Numbered from the stretch's first letter, positions 7,741-17,833 are shown. The stretch: 64,000 nucleotides of DNA from Roseateles_E cavernae (GCF_040187885.1 NZ_JBDPLH010000003.1:496001-560000), one strand, 5' to 3'. Numbers and translations: made by a program. The notes: a model not told the origin generated them from the letters alone.

Positions 7741-9195
7741 ATGCAAACAAGCTCTGATCCCCGTCATGCCCTGTCGCGCTGGTCTGCCGCGCTGCTGTCA
7801 GCGGCCGTCCTCTCGCTCGGCCTGGGTCTGAGCGTGGCGCCCCGGCAGGCCTTGGCGCAGGCGCGCGAGCTGCCCGACTTCGCCGAGCTGGTCGAACGCT
7901 CGGCGCCTTCGGTGGTCAATATCCGCACCTCGGAGCGCGTGCGCCGGGCGGCCGGCACGCCGGAGATGGATGAGCAGATGCTGGAGTTCCTGCGCCGCTT
8001 CGGCATCCCGCTGCCCAATCAGCGTCCCGGCACGCCGCGCGGCGGCGACGAGGACGAGCAGCCGCAGCGCCGCGGTGTCGGCTCCGGCTTCATTCTCAGT
8101 GCCGACGGCCTGGTGATGACCAATGCGCATGTGGTGGACGGCGCCGACGAGGTCTGGGTCACCTTGCCTGACAAGCGCGAGTTCAAGGCCAAGCTCATCG
8201 GCGCCGATGCACGCACCGATGTCGCGGTGGTCAAGATCGAGGCGACCGGTCTGCCGGCGGTCAAGATCGGCGATGTGAACCGGCTGCGCGTCGGCGAATG
8301 GGTGCTGGCCATAGGCTCGCCCTTTGGCTTCGACAGCACGGTGACGGCTGGCATCGTCAGCGCCAAGGCGCGCGACACCGGTGACTTCCTGCGCTTCATC
8401 CAGACCGATGTGGCCATCAACCCGGGCAATTCGGGCGGCCCCTTGCTGAATATGCGCGGCGAGGTGATAGGCATCAACTCGCAGATCTACAGCCGCTCGG
8501 GCGGCTTCATGGGCATCTCGTTCGCGATCCCGATCGACGAGGCCATCCGCGTCTCCGACCAACTGCGTAGCGCGGGCCGGGTGATACGCGGGCGTATCGG
8601 CGTGCAGCCCACCGATGTCAGCAAGGAGGTGGCCGAGGCCATCGGCCTGGGCAAACCGCAGGGTGCGCTGGTGCAGAACATCGTCGAGGACAGCCCGGCC
8701 GAGAAGGCCGGTCTGGAGGGTGGCGATGTGATCGTCAAGTTTGACGGCAAGGCGGTCGAGAAGGCCAGCGATCTGCGCCGCGTGGTCGGTGCCACCAAGC
8801 CCGGCAGCAAGGTCACGATGCAGGTGTTCCGCCGCGGTGCCTACAAGGATCTCAGCATCACGGTGGCCGAGCTGGAGGATGACAGCCCGCGCCGCGCCGC
8901 CGAGCCCAGCGCCAAGCCCACGCCGACCCTGGGGCTGACCGTGGTCGAGCTGACCGAGGCCCAGAAACGCGAGCTGAAGCTGCGCAACGGCGTGCGCGTC
9001 GAAGCGGTCGAGGGAGCGGCGGCGCGCGCCGGTTTGCGTGAGGGCGATCTGATCCTGTCTGTGGACAACACCGAGATCAGCAGTGTCAAGCAGTTCCAGG
9101 CCGTGGTCGCCAAGCTGGAGAAGGCCAAGCAGATCACCATGCTGGTGCGTCGGGGCGGCGCGGTCAACTTCGTGCTGGTCAAACCCGGTCGTTGA
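7741..9195 (+). CDS. mucD: Periplasmic serine protease/chaperone DegP (MucD)
   Basis: The protein has 484 residues from the ATG at 7741. The N-terminus carries a signal peptide ending near AQA at residue 41, so it acts in the periplasm. The trypsin-like triad is His130 (TNAHVVDG), Asp160 (ARTDVAVVK) and Ser231 (NPGNSGGPLLN), followed by two PDZ domains at roughly 290-375 and 395-480. It degrades or refolds misfolded envelope proteins and is a standard member of the sigma-E regulon. The upstream in-frame extension from 7654 lacks conservation and precedes the signal peptide, so it is rejected. A strong hairpin terminator follows. Confidence 0.96.
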   Translation: MQTSSDPRHALSRWSAALLSAAVLSLGLGLSVAPRQALAQARELPDFAELVERSAPSVVNIRTSERVRRAAGTPEMDEQMLEFLRRFGIPLPNQRPGTPRGGDEDEQPQRRGVGSGFILSADGLVMTNAHVVDGADEVWVTLPDKREFKAKLIGADARTDVAVVKIEATGLPAVKIGDVNRLRVGEWVLAIGSPFGFDSTVTAGIVSAKARDTGDFLRFIQTDVAINPGNSGGPLLNMRGEVIGINSQIYSRSGGFMGISFAIPIDEAIRVSDQLRSAGRVIRGRIGVQPTDVSKEVAEAIGLGKPQGALVQNIVEDSPAEKAGLEGGDVIVKFDGKAVEKASDLRRVVGATKPGSKVTMQVFRRGAYKDLSITVAELEDDSPRRAAEPSAKPTPTLGLTVVELTEAQKRELKLRNGVRVEAVEGAAARAGLREGDLILSVDNTEISSVKQFQAVVAKLEKAKQITMLVRRGGAVNFVLVKPGR

Positions 9196-9210
9196 GCCTG
9201 CGGCCGCTGG

Positions 9211-9240
9211 CCCGGCGCCCGACAGCGGCGCCGGGTCTTT
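9211..9240 (+). terminator. Terminator after mucD
   Basis: A perfect 9-bp GC-rich stem (CCCGGCGCC 9211-9219, GGCGCCGGG 9227-9235) with a 7-nt loop is followed by TCTTT. It starts 16 nt after the mucD stop and closes the fabF-rpoE-rseA-mucD transcript. Confidence 0.75.
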
Positions 9241-9403
9241 CCACTTGGTGGAATCGCGACAGGGCTTGCTGTGTGGACATGATGGGTTGGCGCTTGCTAA
9301 CTTTTCCTGCTCGAGGCTCGATTGCGGAGCTGGTCAGATAGAATCAAGCCTTGTCCGGCGGGCTTTGTGCGCGCCGCACAATGCAAACGCGAGCTGGCTC
9401 AAA

Positions 9404-9449
9404 CTATCCCCAGGCCATCCACAGCATCTTGTGGATAAGCTGTTGATAA
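9404..9449. promoter_or_regulatory. Cluster of DnaA-box-like sites
   Basis: Four 9-mers related to the DnaA box TTATCCACA lie within 46 bp. Position 9430-9438 is a perfect box on the minus strand (TGTGGATAA), 9441-9449 (TGTTGATAA) has one mismatch to the consensus, and 9404-9412 (CTATCCCCA) and 9415-9423 (CCATCCACA) have two each on the plus strand. The sites sit in a locally AT-richer part of the 506-bp mucD-lepA gap. Binding by DnaA is inferred from the motif alone. Confidence 0.45.
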
Positions 9450-9496
9450 TTTGATGTTGGCGGACCGCAACGGCAGCAAATCCGGGGACGCCGCGG

Positions 9497-9524
9497 TTTT
9501 CAGCCGGGGGCTTTTGGCTACAAT
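9497..9524 (+). promoter_or_regulatory. Sigma-70-type promoter before the lepA leader RNA
   Basis: TTTTCA (9497-9502) and TACAAT (9519-9524) are separated by 16 nt. The -10 box has one mismatch to TATAAT. The predicted start at about 9530-9531 falls exactly at the base of the first hairpin of the RNA described next, which supports the placement. Confidence 0.5.
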
Positions 9525-9530
9525 GAAAGC

Positions 9531-9594
9531 CCAACAAGCAGTTGCCATAAGTTTTGTTGGAAGGCGCGTCACCGTTTCGACGTGCCTTTTTTTT
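9531..9594 (+). ncRNA. Putative 64-nt two-hairpin small RNA or lepA attenuator
   Basis: Immediately downstream of the promoter, hairpin 1 pairs CCAACAA (9531-9537) with TTGTTGG (9554-9560). Hairpin 2 pairs AAGGCGCGTC (9561-9570) with GACGTGCCTT (9579-9588), with one G-U pair and an 8-nt loop, and runs into eight consecutive T residues (9587-9594), a textbook intrinsic terminator. The transcript would be about 64 nt and contains no credible ORF. It could be an independent small RNA or an attenuated leader of lepA, whose ATG is 107 nt further on. Not recognised as a named family. Confidence 0.55.
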
Positions 9595-9605
9595 ATGTCC
9601 GGCAC

Positions 9606-9690
9606 GGCCCTCGCGGGCCTTCACATCGCTTCGCGATATGAGCCTTCCATGCAACGGCTGCGCCGTTGAAGCTTCGGCCGCTCGAGGCCG
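9606..9690 (+). other. Chain of four small hairpins in the lepA 5' leader
   Basis: Four consecutive perfect stems occur in the 85 bp before lepA: GGCCC/GGGCC (9606-9619), ATCGC/GCGAT with a TTC loop (9625-9637), CAACGGC/GCCGTTG with a TGC loop (9652-9668), and CGGCC/GGCCG (9675-9690). The last ends 11 nt before the lepA ATG, close to where the ribosome would bind. The rest of the 9241-9403 gap shows only a lone TAGAAT at 9339 and no gene. Confidence 0.4.
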
Positions 9691-9701
9691 AGATTGAGTC
9701 C

Positions 9702-11510
<1,809 letters not shown>

Positions 11511-11534
11511 TTAATTAGAAGCGACCGACGATCA

Positions 11535-12509
11535 ATGAGTGCTCTGACCGGAATTCTCTATGCCGCCCTGATCGCCTATCTGGGCGGCTGGTACACCGGC
11601 TACTGGAGCGGCAACTTCGCGCTGCTGCTCTTCATCCTGACCAGCGTGACGATGGCCTATTGGCTGGCCGAGCGCTTCCATTTCCAGCCCGCGCGCGAGC
11701 GTGCGGCGGCCCAGCTGCTGGAGGCCGACGCGCAGCGCCGCGAGAAGCTGGCCGGCCAGGGCATCACCCGGGTCGACAGCGATGTCAGCAGCGCGCGCGA
11801 GGCCGTGCTGCGCCAGCCCTGGTGGCTGGACTGGACCGCCGGCCTGTTCCCGGTGATCCTGATGGTGTTCCTGCTGCGCTCCTTCCTGTTCGAGCCCTTC
11901 AAGATCCCGTCCGGCTCGATGGTGCCGACCCTGCTGGTGGGTGACCTGATCCTGGTCAACAAGTTCCATTACGGCGTGCGCCTGCCGGTGCTGAACAAGA
12001 AGATCATCGCCAACAACGACGTGAAGCGCGGCGATGTGATGGTGTTCCGCTACCCCGAGGACACCAGCCTGGACTTCATCAAGCGCGTCGCCGCCATCCC
12101 TGGCGACGAGGTCAGCTACCTGAACCAGAAGCTCTATATCAACGGCCAACTGGCCCCGGTCCAGCCCCAGGGCGACTACTACGACGAGGACAGCCTGGCC
12201 TATCGCGCGCGCTTCATGGAGAAGCTCGGCGACAAGGAGCACCAGATCCTGGTTGACCCGAAGCGCTCGCCGCTGTTCCGGGCCGACCGCCGCGATGGTC
12301 CGTTCCCGTTCCAGGACAATTGCAAGTACAGCCCCGAGGGCGTGACTTGCAAGGTGCCGGCCGGCCACTACTACGTGCTGGGCGACAACCGCGACAACTC
12401 GCGCGATTCGCGCTTCTGGGGCTTTGTGCCGGACGAGAACATCGTCGGCAAGGCCTTTGTGGTTTGGATGAATTTCGGTAACCTCAAGCGCGTCGGTACC
12501 TCGTTCTGA
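11535..12509 (+). CDS. lepB: Signal peptidase I
   Basis: The protein has 324 residues with N-terminal membrane segments near 5-22 and 28-43 and another near 104-120, then a periplasmic catalytic domain. The Ser-Lys dyad is Ser128 in IPSGSMVPTLL and Lys183 in FIKRVAAIPGDEV; the GDNRDNSRDSRFWG box is near the C-terminus. It cleaves signal peptides of secreted pre-proteins such as MucD and the TonB receptors encoded here. It follows lepA in an operon and is followed by the small DUF4845 gene and rnc. Confidence 0.96.
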   Translation: MSALTGILYAALIAYLGGWYTGYWSGNFALLLFILTSVTMAYWLAERFHFQPARERAAAQLLEADAQRREKLAGQGITRVDSDVSSAREAVLRQPWWLDWTAGLFPVILMVFLLRSFLFEPFKIPSGSMVPTLLVGDLILVNKFHYGVRLPVLNKKIIANNDVKRGDVMVFRYPEDTSLDFIKRVAAIPGDEVSYLNQKLYINGQLAPVQPQGDYYDEDSLAYRARFMEKLGDKEHQILVDPKRSPLFRADRRDGPFPFQDNCKYSPEGVTCKVPAGHYYVLGDNRDNSRDSRFWGFVPDENIVGKAFVVWMNFGNLKRVGTSF

Positions 12510-12550
12510 GGCGCTGCGGCTTGAACCACAACGACAAGGGAAGAAGATCG

Positions 12551-12916
12551 ATGCGCCAGCCAGCCACAAGAAATCAGCAACGCGGTATCAGCCTGTTCGG
12601 CCTCTTGTTCTGGGGCGTGTTGATCGCTTGCACGGCCGTGGTCGGCATGCGGGTGTTTCCCAGCGTGCTCGAGTACTACACGATACAGGGCGTGATCACC
12701 CGCATTGCCAAGGGCAATCCGGCCACCGTGCCGGCGGTGCGCCAGGAGTTTGACCGCGTCAAGCAGGTCGAGTATTCGATCGTCAGCATCAGTGGCTCGG
12801 ACCTGGTGGTCAGCAAGGACAATGACCGGGTGCAGATCTCCTTCTCCTACGAGAAGGAGATCGAACTGGCCGGCCCTGCCTTCCTGCTGCTGAAGTACCA
12901 GGGCCAGTCGAAGTAA
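12551..12916 (+). CDS. DUF4845 single-pass membrane protein
   Basis: The product is 121 residues from the ATG at 12551, preceded by a GGGAAGAAG site; a TTG start at 12521 is possible but less likely. A hydrophobic segment around residues 14-33 (GISLFGLLFWGVLIACTAVV) looks like a pilin-type or signal-anchor helix, and the rest is a small soluble domain. DUF4845 genes commonly lie between lepB and rnc in beta- and gammaproteobacteria, as here. Its function is not established. It ends 14 nt before rnc, so it is part of the same transcript. Confidence 0.88.
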   Translation: MRQPATRNQQRGISLFGLLFWGVLIACTAVVGMRVFPSVLEYYTIQGVITRIAKGNPATVPAVRQEFDRVKQVEYSIVSISGSDLVVSKDNDRVQISFSYEKEIELAGPAFLLLKYQGQSK

Positions 12917-12930
12917 GCCAGAGCTCGCGC

Positions 12931-13635
12931 ATGAATCCGACCCACCAGTCATTGCAGCAACGCCTGGGCTACCACTTCGCCGAAGTCGGTCTGCTCGCAC
13001 GCGCGCTGACGCATCGCAGCTTTGGCGCCGACCATAACGAACGCCTGGAGTTCCTCGGCGACGCGGTGCTGAGCCTGGCCGTTTCCAGCCTGCTGTACGA
13101 GCGATTCGCCGGTTCGGACGAGGGCGATCTGACTCGCGTGCGCGCGCACCTGGTGCGCGAGGACAGCCTGCACAAGCTGGCCGTCCAGCTGGGGCTGCCG
13201 GCAGTGCTGCGCATGTCCGAGGGCGAGGCCAAGGGAGGCGGCGCGCAGCGCCCGTCGATCCTGGCCGATGCGCTGGAAGCGGTGATCGGCGCGGCCTTTG
13301 TCGATGGCGGCTATCCGGCCGCGCTGGAGGTGGTGCGTGGCCTGTTTGGCGAGCTGATCGCGAACTCGGGCACCGACAACTGGGGCAAGGACGCGAAGAC
13401 CGCCTTGCAGGAGTGGCTGCAGGCGCGCCGCCTGGCCGTGCCGACCTACCGCATCACCGAAACCCGCGGCCAGGCCCATGCCCAGACCTTCGAGGTCGAG
13501 TGCGCAGTGCCCGCACTGAGCCTGGCCAAGCGTGGCGAAGGGCGTTCGCGCCGCGCCGCCGAACAAGATGCCGCCCGTCGACTGCTCGACGAACTGATTG
13601 CCCGCGACAAGCCAGGCTCTGGCTTGCGCGACTAA
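12931..13635 (+). CDS. rnc: Ribonuclease III
   Basis: The protein has 234 residues. The RNase III signature ERLEFLGDAVL is at residues 38-48, with the metal-binding Glu41 and Asp45, and the second acidic pair lies in DALEAVIGAAFVDGG. A double-stranded RNA-binding domain occupies roughly residues 155-225. It processes rRNA precursors and many structured mRNAs. The rnc-era-recO order is conserved across proteobacteria and is kept here, with 24 nt separating rnc from era. Confidence 0.96.
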   Translation: MNPTHQSLQQRLGYHFAEVGLLARALTHRSFGADHNERLEFLGDAVLSLAVSSLLYERFAGSDEGDLTRVRAHLVREDSLHKLAVQLGLPAVLRMSEGEAKGGGAQRPSILADALEAVIGAAFVDGGYPAALEVVRGLFGELIANSGTDNWGKDAKTALQEWLQARRLAVPTYRITETRGQAHAQTFEVECAVPALSLAKRGEGRSRRAAEQDAARRLLDELIARDKPGSGLRD

Positions 13636-13659
13636 GGAGCGGCCTCGCGCCGACACCCC

Positions 13660-14700
13660 ATGACCGACAACACCACGCCCCCGGACGACTCCGCGTCCGA
13701 GGGCAAGCCGCCTGCGACCGGCTACACCCTCCCGCCGATACCGGCCGCCGGCTCGGGCGCGACCTCGCTGTCCACCGATGCCGCCCCCAAGCCTAGCGGT
13801 GGCAAGATGCCCGACGGCACGGCCCAGCGCTGCGGCCTGATCGCCATCGTCGGCCGCCCCAATGTCGGCAAGTCCACCCTGCTGAATGCGCTGGTGGGTC
13901 AGAAGGTCAGCATCACCTCCAACAAGGCCCAGACCACGCGCCACCGCATCACCGGCGTGCGCACGGTCGAGGAGGCCCAGTTCGTCTTTGTCGACACGCC
14001 CGGTTTCCAGACCAAGCACAACGCCGCGCTGAACCGCAATCTGAACCGCACCGTGCACGGTGTGCTGTCCGATGTGGACCTGGTGCTGTTCGTCGTCGAG
14101 GCCGGCCGTTTCGGCCTGGACGATGCCAAGGTGCTGTCCCTGCTGCCCGAGGACAAGCCGGTCGTGCTGATCGCCAACAAGCTCGACGCCGTGCACCGCC
14201 GCGCCGAACTCGCGCCCTGGCTCAAGAGCATGCAGGAGCGCCGCAACTTCAGCGAGTTCATCCCGATCTCGGCCAAGAAGCAAAGCGATGTGCAACGTCT
14301 GTTCAAGATCCTCAAGCCCTATCTGCCCGAGCAGGAATGGTTCTACGACGAGGACGCGCTGACCGACCGCTCGGAGAAGTTCCTGGCCAGCGAGATCATC
14401 CGCGAGAAGCTGTTCCGCCTGACCGGCGACGAACTGCCCTACACCTCGACCGTGGTGATCGACAAATGGGAAGACGAGGGCGCGCTGCGCCGCATCTCGG
14501 CCTCCATCGTTGTCGAGCGCGATGCCCACAAAGGCATGGTGATCGGCCAGGGCGGCGAGCTGCTCAAGCGCATCGGCTCCGAATCGCGCCAGGAGCTCGA
14601 GCACCTGATGGAGGGCCGTGTCTTCCTGGAGCTGTGGGTCAAGGTGCGCTCGGGCTGGGCCGATAGCGAAGAGCATCTGCGCTCCTACGGCTACGAGTAA
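13660..14700 (+). CDS. era: GTPase Era
   Basis: The protein is 346 residues as drawn, longer than the usual 290-310 because of a Pro/Ala/Ser-rich N-terminal extension of about 55 residues. An internal ATG at 13807 (MPDGTAQRCGLIAIVGRP) would give a typical Era, so the start is uncertain. GTPase motifs are GRPNVGKST, DTPGFQTKH and NKLD, and a KH domain with GMVIGQGGELLKRIG is near the C-terminus. Era binds 16S rRNA and helps 30S maturation. Its TAA overlaps the recO ATG by one base. Confidence 0.95.
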   Translation: MTDNTTPPDDSASEGKPPATGYTLPPIPAAGSGATSLSTDAAPKPSGGKMPDGTAQRCGLIAIVGRPNVGKSTLLNALVGQKVSITSNKAQTTRHRITGVRTVEEAQFVFVDTPGFQTKHNAALNRNLNRTVHGVLSDVDLVLFVVEAGRFGLDDAKVLSLLPEDKPVVLIANKLDAVHRRAELAPWLKSMQERRNFSEFIPISAKKQSDVQRLFKILKPYLPEQEWFYDEDALTDRSEKFLASEIIREKLFRLTGDELPYTSTVVIDKWEDEGALRRISASIVVERDAHKGMVIGQGGELLKRIGSESRQELEHLMEGRVFLELWVKVRSGWADSEEHLRSYGYE

Positions 14701-15479
14701 TGCCTCCCCGAGGCCCGCGCGTTCCGGCCGTCCAGCAGGCCTTCGTCCTGCACCATTACGACTGGAGCGAAACCAGCCTGGTGCTGGACCTCTTCACCCG
14801 TGAGCAAGGCCGGCTGGCCGTGGTGGCCAAGGGTGCCAAGCGCCCCTATTCGCAGCTGCGCGCCGTGCTGCTGCCCTTCCAGCGCATCCAGGTCAGCCTG
14901 TCCAAGCCGGCCAAGGGCACCGAGGGCGCGGCCGAGGTCGTGACCCTGCGCGGTGCCGAGTGGGCCGGCGGCGCGACGATGCCGGCCGGCGCGGCACTGT
15001 TCTCCGGCTACTACCTCAACGAGCTGCTGCTGAAACTGCTGGCCCGCCAGGACCCGCATCCGGCGCTGTTCGATGCCTATGCCCAGACCCTGCCGCAGCT
15101 GCATGCCCGCGAGGATGCGCAGTCGCAGGCGGCCTTGCGTGCCTTCGAGCTGCGCCTGCTGATGGAGCTGGGCCTGTTGCCGGACCTGAGCCTGTCCAGC
15201 CTCACGCAGGCGCCACTGGACCTGCAGCGGCATTACATGTTGTCGCCCGAGTCCGGCGTGGTCGTGCCCGCAGCCGATTCGGCGAGCTTCACCGGCGCCA
15301 CCCTGGTCCAGCTGCAGGCGGCGCTGCTGCACGGCAGCATGGCCGCGCTGCAGCAGTCCTGTGCGCCGGTCTTGCCGGCGCTCAAGACCGGGCTGCGTGC
15401 CTTGCTTCACTATCATCTGGGTCACAAACCCCTGCGCACGCGCCAGGTCATGCTGGACGTGCAGAAACTGCTGGATTGA
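14700..15479 (+). CDS. recO: DNA repair protein RecO
   Basis: The protein has 259 residues. It begins with the RecO OB-fold (AFVLHHYDWSETSLVLDLFTR) followed by the helical C-terminal domain. RecO loads RecA onto SSB-coated single-stranded DNA together with RecR in the RecFOR pathway. The start overlaps the era stop by one base (TAATG), so translation is coupled. The conserved rnc-era-recO-pdxJ-acpS order supports the call; no zinc-binding Cys cluster is seen, as in E. coli RecO. Confidence 0.94.
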   Translation: MPPRGPRVPAVQQAFVLHHYDWSETSLVLDLFTREQGRLAVVAKGAKRPYSQLRAVLLPFQRIQVSLSKPAKGTEGAAEVVTLRGAEWAGGATMPAGAALFSGYYLNELLLKLLARQDPHPALFDAYAQTLPQLHAREDAQSQAALRAFELRLLMELGLLPDLSLSSLTQAPLDLQRHYMLSPESGVVVPAADSASFTGATLVQLQAALLHGSMAALQQSCAPVLPALKTGLRALLHYHLGHKPLRTRQVMLDVQKLLD

Positions 15480-15484
15480 AGACG

Positions 15485-16276
15485 ATGAACCCTTTGGTTG
15501 CTCCCGAATCCTCTTCGCACCACGCTGCGCGCTGCGCGCTGTCGGTCAATGTCAACAAGGTGGCCTTGCTGCGCAACACCCGGCACTTGGGGCTCCCCAG
15601 CGTCACGCGCGCGGCCGAGCTGTGCCTGCTGGCCGGTGCCCAGGGCATCACGGTGCATCCGCGGCCCGATGGCCGCCATATCCGAACCGCTGATGTGCAC
15701 GAGCTGGCCGAGCTGCTCAAGACCTGGCCCCAGGCCGAGTACAACATCGAGGGCAATCCGACCCAGAATCTGATGGACTTCGTGCGCCAGCTGCGTCCGC
15801 ATCAGGTCACCTTCGTGCCCGACAGCGAGGACCAGTTCACCTCGGACCATGGCTGGAGCCTGCCCGCCGATATGGCGCGGCTGCGCCCGCTGATCGATGA
15901 GTGCAAGAGCCTGGGCGTGCGCGTCAGCCTCTTCATGGATCCGAGTCCCGAGGCCATGCCGTTGGTGGCCGAGCTGGGCGCCGAGCGCATCGAGCTCTAT
16001 ACCGAGACCTATGCCAGCGCCTTTGGCACCGAACGCCAGGCCGCCGTGCTGGCCGGGTTCACGCGCACGGCCGAGGCCGCGCTGGCCGTGGGCCTTGGCA
16101 TCAACGCGGGCCACGACCTGAGCCGCGACAACCTGACGAGCTTCCTGCGCGCCGTGCCCGGCGTGCAGGAGGTATCGATCGGCCACGCGCTGATCGCCGA
16201 TGCGCTGGAGCTGGGCTATACCGAAACCGTGCGCGACTACCAGCGCGCGATCCAGAAGGCCTACGCCTCCTCATGA
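15485..16276 (+). CDS. pdxJ: Pyridoxine 5'-phosphate synthase
   Basis: The protein has 263 residues from the ATG at 15485, 5 nt after recO. PdxJ condenses 3-amino-2-oxopropyl phosphate with 1-deoxyxylulose 5-phosphate to make pyridoxine 5'-phosphate (vitamin B6). Typical motifs are SVNVNKVALLRNTR, GITVHPRPDGRHI, VTFVPDSEDQFTSDHGW and GINAGHDLSRDNL. It has an N-terminal extension of about a dozen residues relative to the core. Its stop overlaps the acpS start (ATGA), a conserved arrangement. Confidence 0.96.
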   Translation: MNPLVAPESSSHHAARCALSVNVNKVALLRNTRHLGLPSVTRAAELCLLAGAQGITVHPRPDGRHIRTADVHELAELLKTWPQAEYNIEGNPTQNLMDFVRQLRPHQVTFVPDSEDQFTSDHGWSLPADMARLRPLIDECKSLGVRVSLFMDPSPEAMPLVAELGAERIELYTETYASAFGTERQAAVLAGFTRTAEAALAVGLGINAGHDLSRDNLTSFLRAVPGVQEVSIGHALIADALELGYTETVRDYQRAIQKAYASS

Positions 16277-16668
16277 TTTACGGCATCGGTACCGACATCT
16301 GCGACATCCGCCGCATCCGCGACACCCTGGCCCGGCGCGGCGAGCGCTTTGCCGAGAAGGTGCTGGGCCCGCATGAGATGGCGGTGTTTCGGGAACGCCG
16401 CGCCAAGGTCGAGGCGCGCGGGGTGGCCTACCTGGCCACCCGCTTCTCGGCCAAGGAAGCCTTCTCCAAGGCCATCGGGATGGGCATGCGCATGCCGATG
16501 ACCTGGCGCGCCTGCGAGATCGTCAAGGCTGCGAGTGGCAAGCCCGAGATCCGCCTGCATGGCGAGCTGGCTGCGTGGTTCGAGGCCAAGGGCCTCAAAG
16601 CCCATGTGACCGTCACCGACGAGACCGAATACGCGGCCGCCTTCGTGGTGGTCGAAACCAAAGAGTGA
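16273..16668 (+). CDS. acpS: Holo-[acyl-carrier-protein] synthase
   Basis: The protein has 131 residues from the ATG at 16273; the longer frame begins inside pdxJ. AcpS transfers 4'-phosphopantetheine from CoA to Ser37 of AcpP, encoded at 4465. The magnesium-binding motif GIGTDICDI is at the N-terminus and the catalytic RFSAKEAFSKAIG follows at about residues 56-68. The pdxJ-acpS pair is translationally coupled by a 4-base overlap, and nagZ follows 10 nt later. Confidence 0.96.
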   Translation: MIYGIGTDICDIRRIRDTLARRGERFAEKVLGPHEMAVFRERRAKVEARGVAYLATRFSAKEAFSKAIGMGMRMPMTWRACEIVKAASGKPEIRLHGELAAWFEAKGLKAHVTVTDETEYAAAFVVVETKE

Positions 16669-16678
16669 AGACCTGACG

Positions 16679-17743
16679 ATGAACGAAATGCATGCTCCCG
16701 TGGTGCTGGATGTGGCCGGCCTGAGCCTGGACGCCAACGACCGCCGCCGCCTGGCCCATCCGCTGGTCGGTGGCCTGATCCTGTTTGGCCGCAATTTCGA
16801 GAGCCGCGCTCAGCTGACCTCGCTGTGCGCCGAGATCAAGGCCATCCGCCCCGATGTGCTGATCGCGGTCGACCATGAAGGCGGCCGGGTGCAGCGCTTC
16901 AAGACCGATGGCTTCACCCAGCTGGCGGCCATGCGCACACTCGGCGAGCTGTGGATGACGGACGCCTTGCGTGCTACCGACGCGGCCACGGCCACCGGCT
17001 TTGTGCTGGCCGCCGAGTTGCGCGCCTGTGGCGTCGACTTCAGCTTCACGCCGGTGCTGGACCTCGATTACGGTGAGAGCAGTGTGATCGGCGAGCGCAG
17101 CTTCCACCGCGACCCGCGCGTTGTCAGCCTCTTGGCCAAGAGCCTGATGCAAGGCCTGCTGCTGGCCGGCATGAGCAGCTGCGGCAAGCATTTCCCCGGC
17201 CATGGTTTCGTGAAGGCCGACAGCCATGTGGCGATTCCCGTGGACAAGCGCAGCCTCAAGGCCATCCTGGCCGAGGACGCGAAGCCCTATGAATGGCTGG
17301 GCCTGAGCCTGTCGGCGGTGATGCCGGCCCATGTGATCTATCCCAAGGTCGATGCGCGTCCGGCCGGCTTCAGCCCGCGCTGGCTGCAAGAGATCCTGCG
17401 CGAGCGCCTGGGCTTTGGCGGTGCGATCTTCAGCGACGACCTGGGCATGGCCGGCGCCCGCGTGATCGAAGGCCGCCCGGTCGGCTTCACCGAGGCGGCA
17501 CTGGCCGCGCTGACGGCCGGCTGCGATCTGGTGCTCTTGTGCAACCAGTCGAATGTGGGCCAGGGTGAGGCCATCGACGAGTTGCTGGAGGGCCTGACGG
17601 CCGCCCAGGCCCAGGGCCAATGGACGCCCGAGCCCGATAGCGAATCGCGCCGCCTGGACCTGCTGCCGCAGACCGTGCCGCTGACCTGGGACGAGCTGAT
17701 GCGCAACCCGCGCTATCTGGCGGCGGTCGAGCGCCTGGCCTGA
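16679..17743 (+). CDS. nagZ: Beta-N-acetylhexosaminidase (peptidoglycan recycling)
   Basis: The protein has 354 residues and belongs to glycoside hydrolase family 3. It removes N-acetylglucosamine from 1,6-anhydro muropeptides in the cytosol. Diagnostic motifs are AVDHEGGRVQRF at 63-74, KHFPGHG at 170-176 (the mobile His/Asp loop is near 177-182) and the nucleophile region FSDDLGMAGA with Asp253/Asp254. It is the last gene of the acpS operon and is convergent with rne; a bidirectional terminator lies between them. Confidence 0.95.
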   Translation: MNEMHAPVVLDVAGLSLDANDRRRLAHPLVGGLILFGRNFESRAQLTSLCAEIKAIRPDVLIAVDHEGGRVQRFKTDGFTQLAAMRTLGELWMTDALRATDAATATGFVLAAELRACGVDFSFTPVLDLDYGESSVIGERSFHRDPRVVSLLAKSLMQGLLLAGMSSCGKHFPGHGFVKADSHVAIPVDKRSLKAILAEDAKPYEWLGLSLSAVMPAHVIYPKVDARPAGFSPRWLQEILRERLGFGGAIFSDDLGMAGARVIEGRPVGFTEAALAALTAGCDLVLLCNQSNVGQGEAIDELLEGLTAAQAQGQWTPEPDSESRRLDLLPQTVPLTWDELMRNPRYLAAVERLA

Positions 17744-17762
17744 TCCACACCCAGCTCCAATG

Positions 17763-17802
17763 AAAAACGCCGCCCCGGGGCAACCCGGCGCGGCGTTTCT
17801 TT
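17763..17802. terminator. Bidirectional terminator between nagZ and rne
   Basis: A 9-bp stem pairs AAACGCCGC (17765-17773) with GCGGCGTTT (17790-17798). On the plus strand TTTCTTT follows; on the minus strand the other side gives TTTTT (complement of 17763-17767). It serves the convergent nagZ and rne genes. Confidence 0.8.
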
Positions 17803-17833
17803 ATGTTGGGTGGCCCGCAGGCCACCCTGGCTT

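Noticed and set aside
9322..9344. TAGAAT as a promoter -10 box in the mucD-lepA gap
   Set aside because: No -35 box at an acceptable distance; the TACAAT at 9519 fits better.
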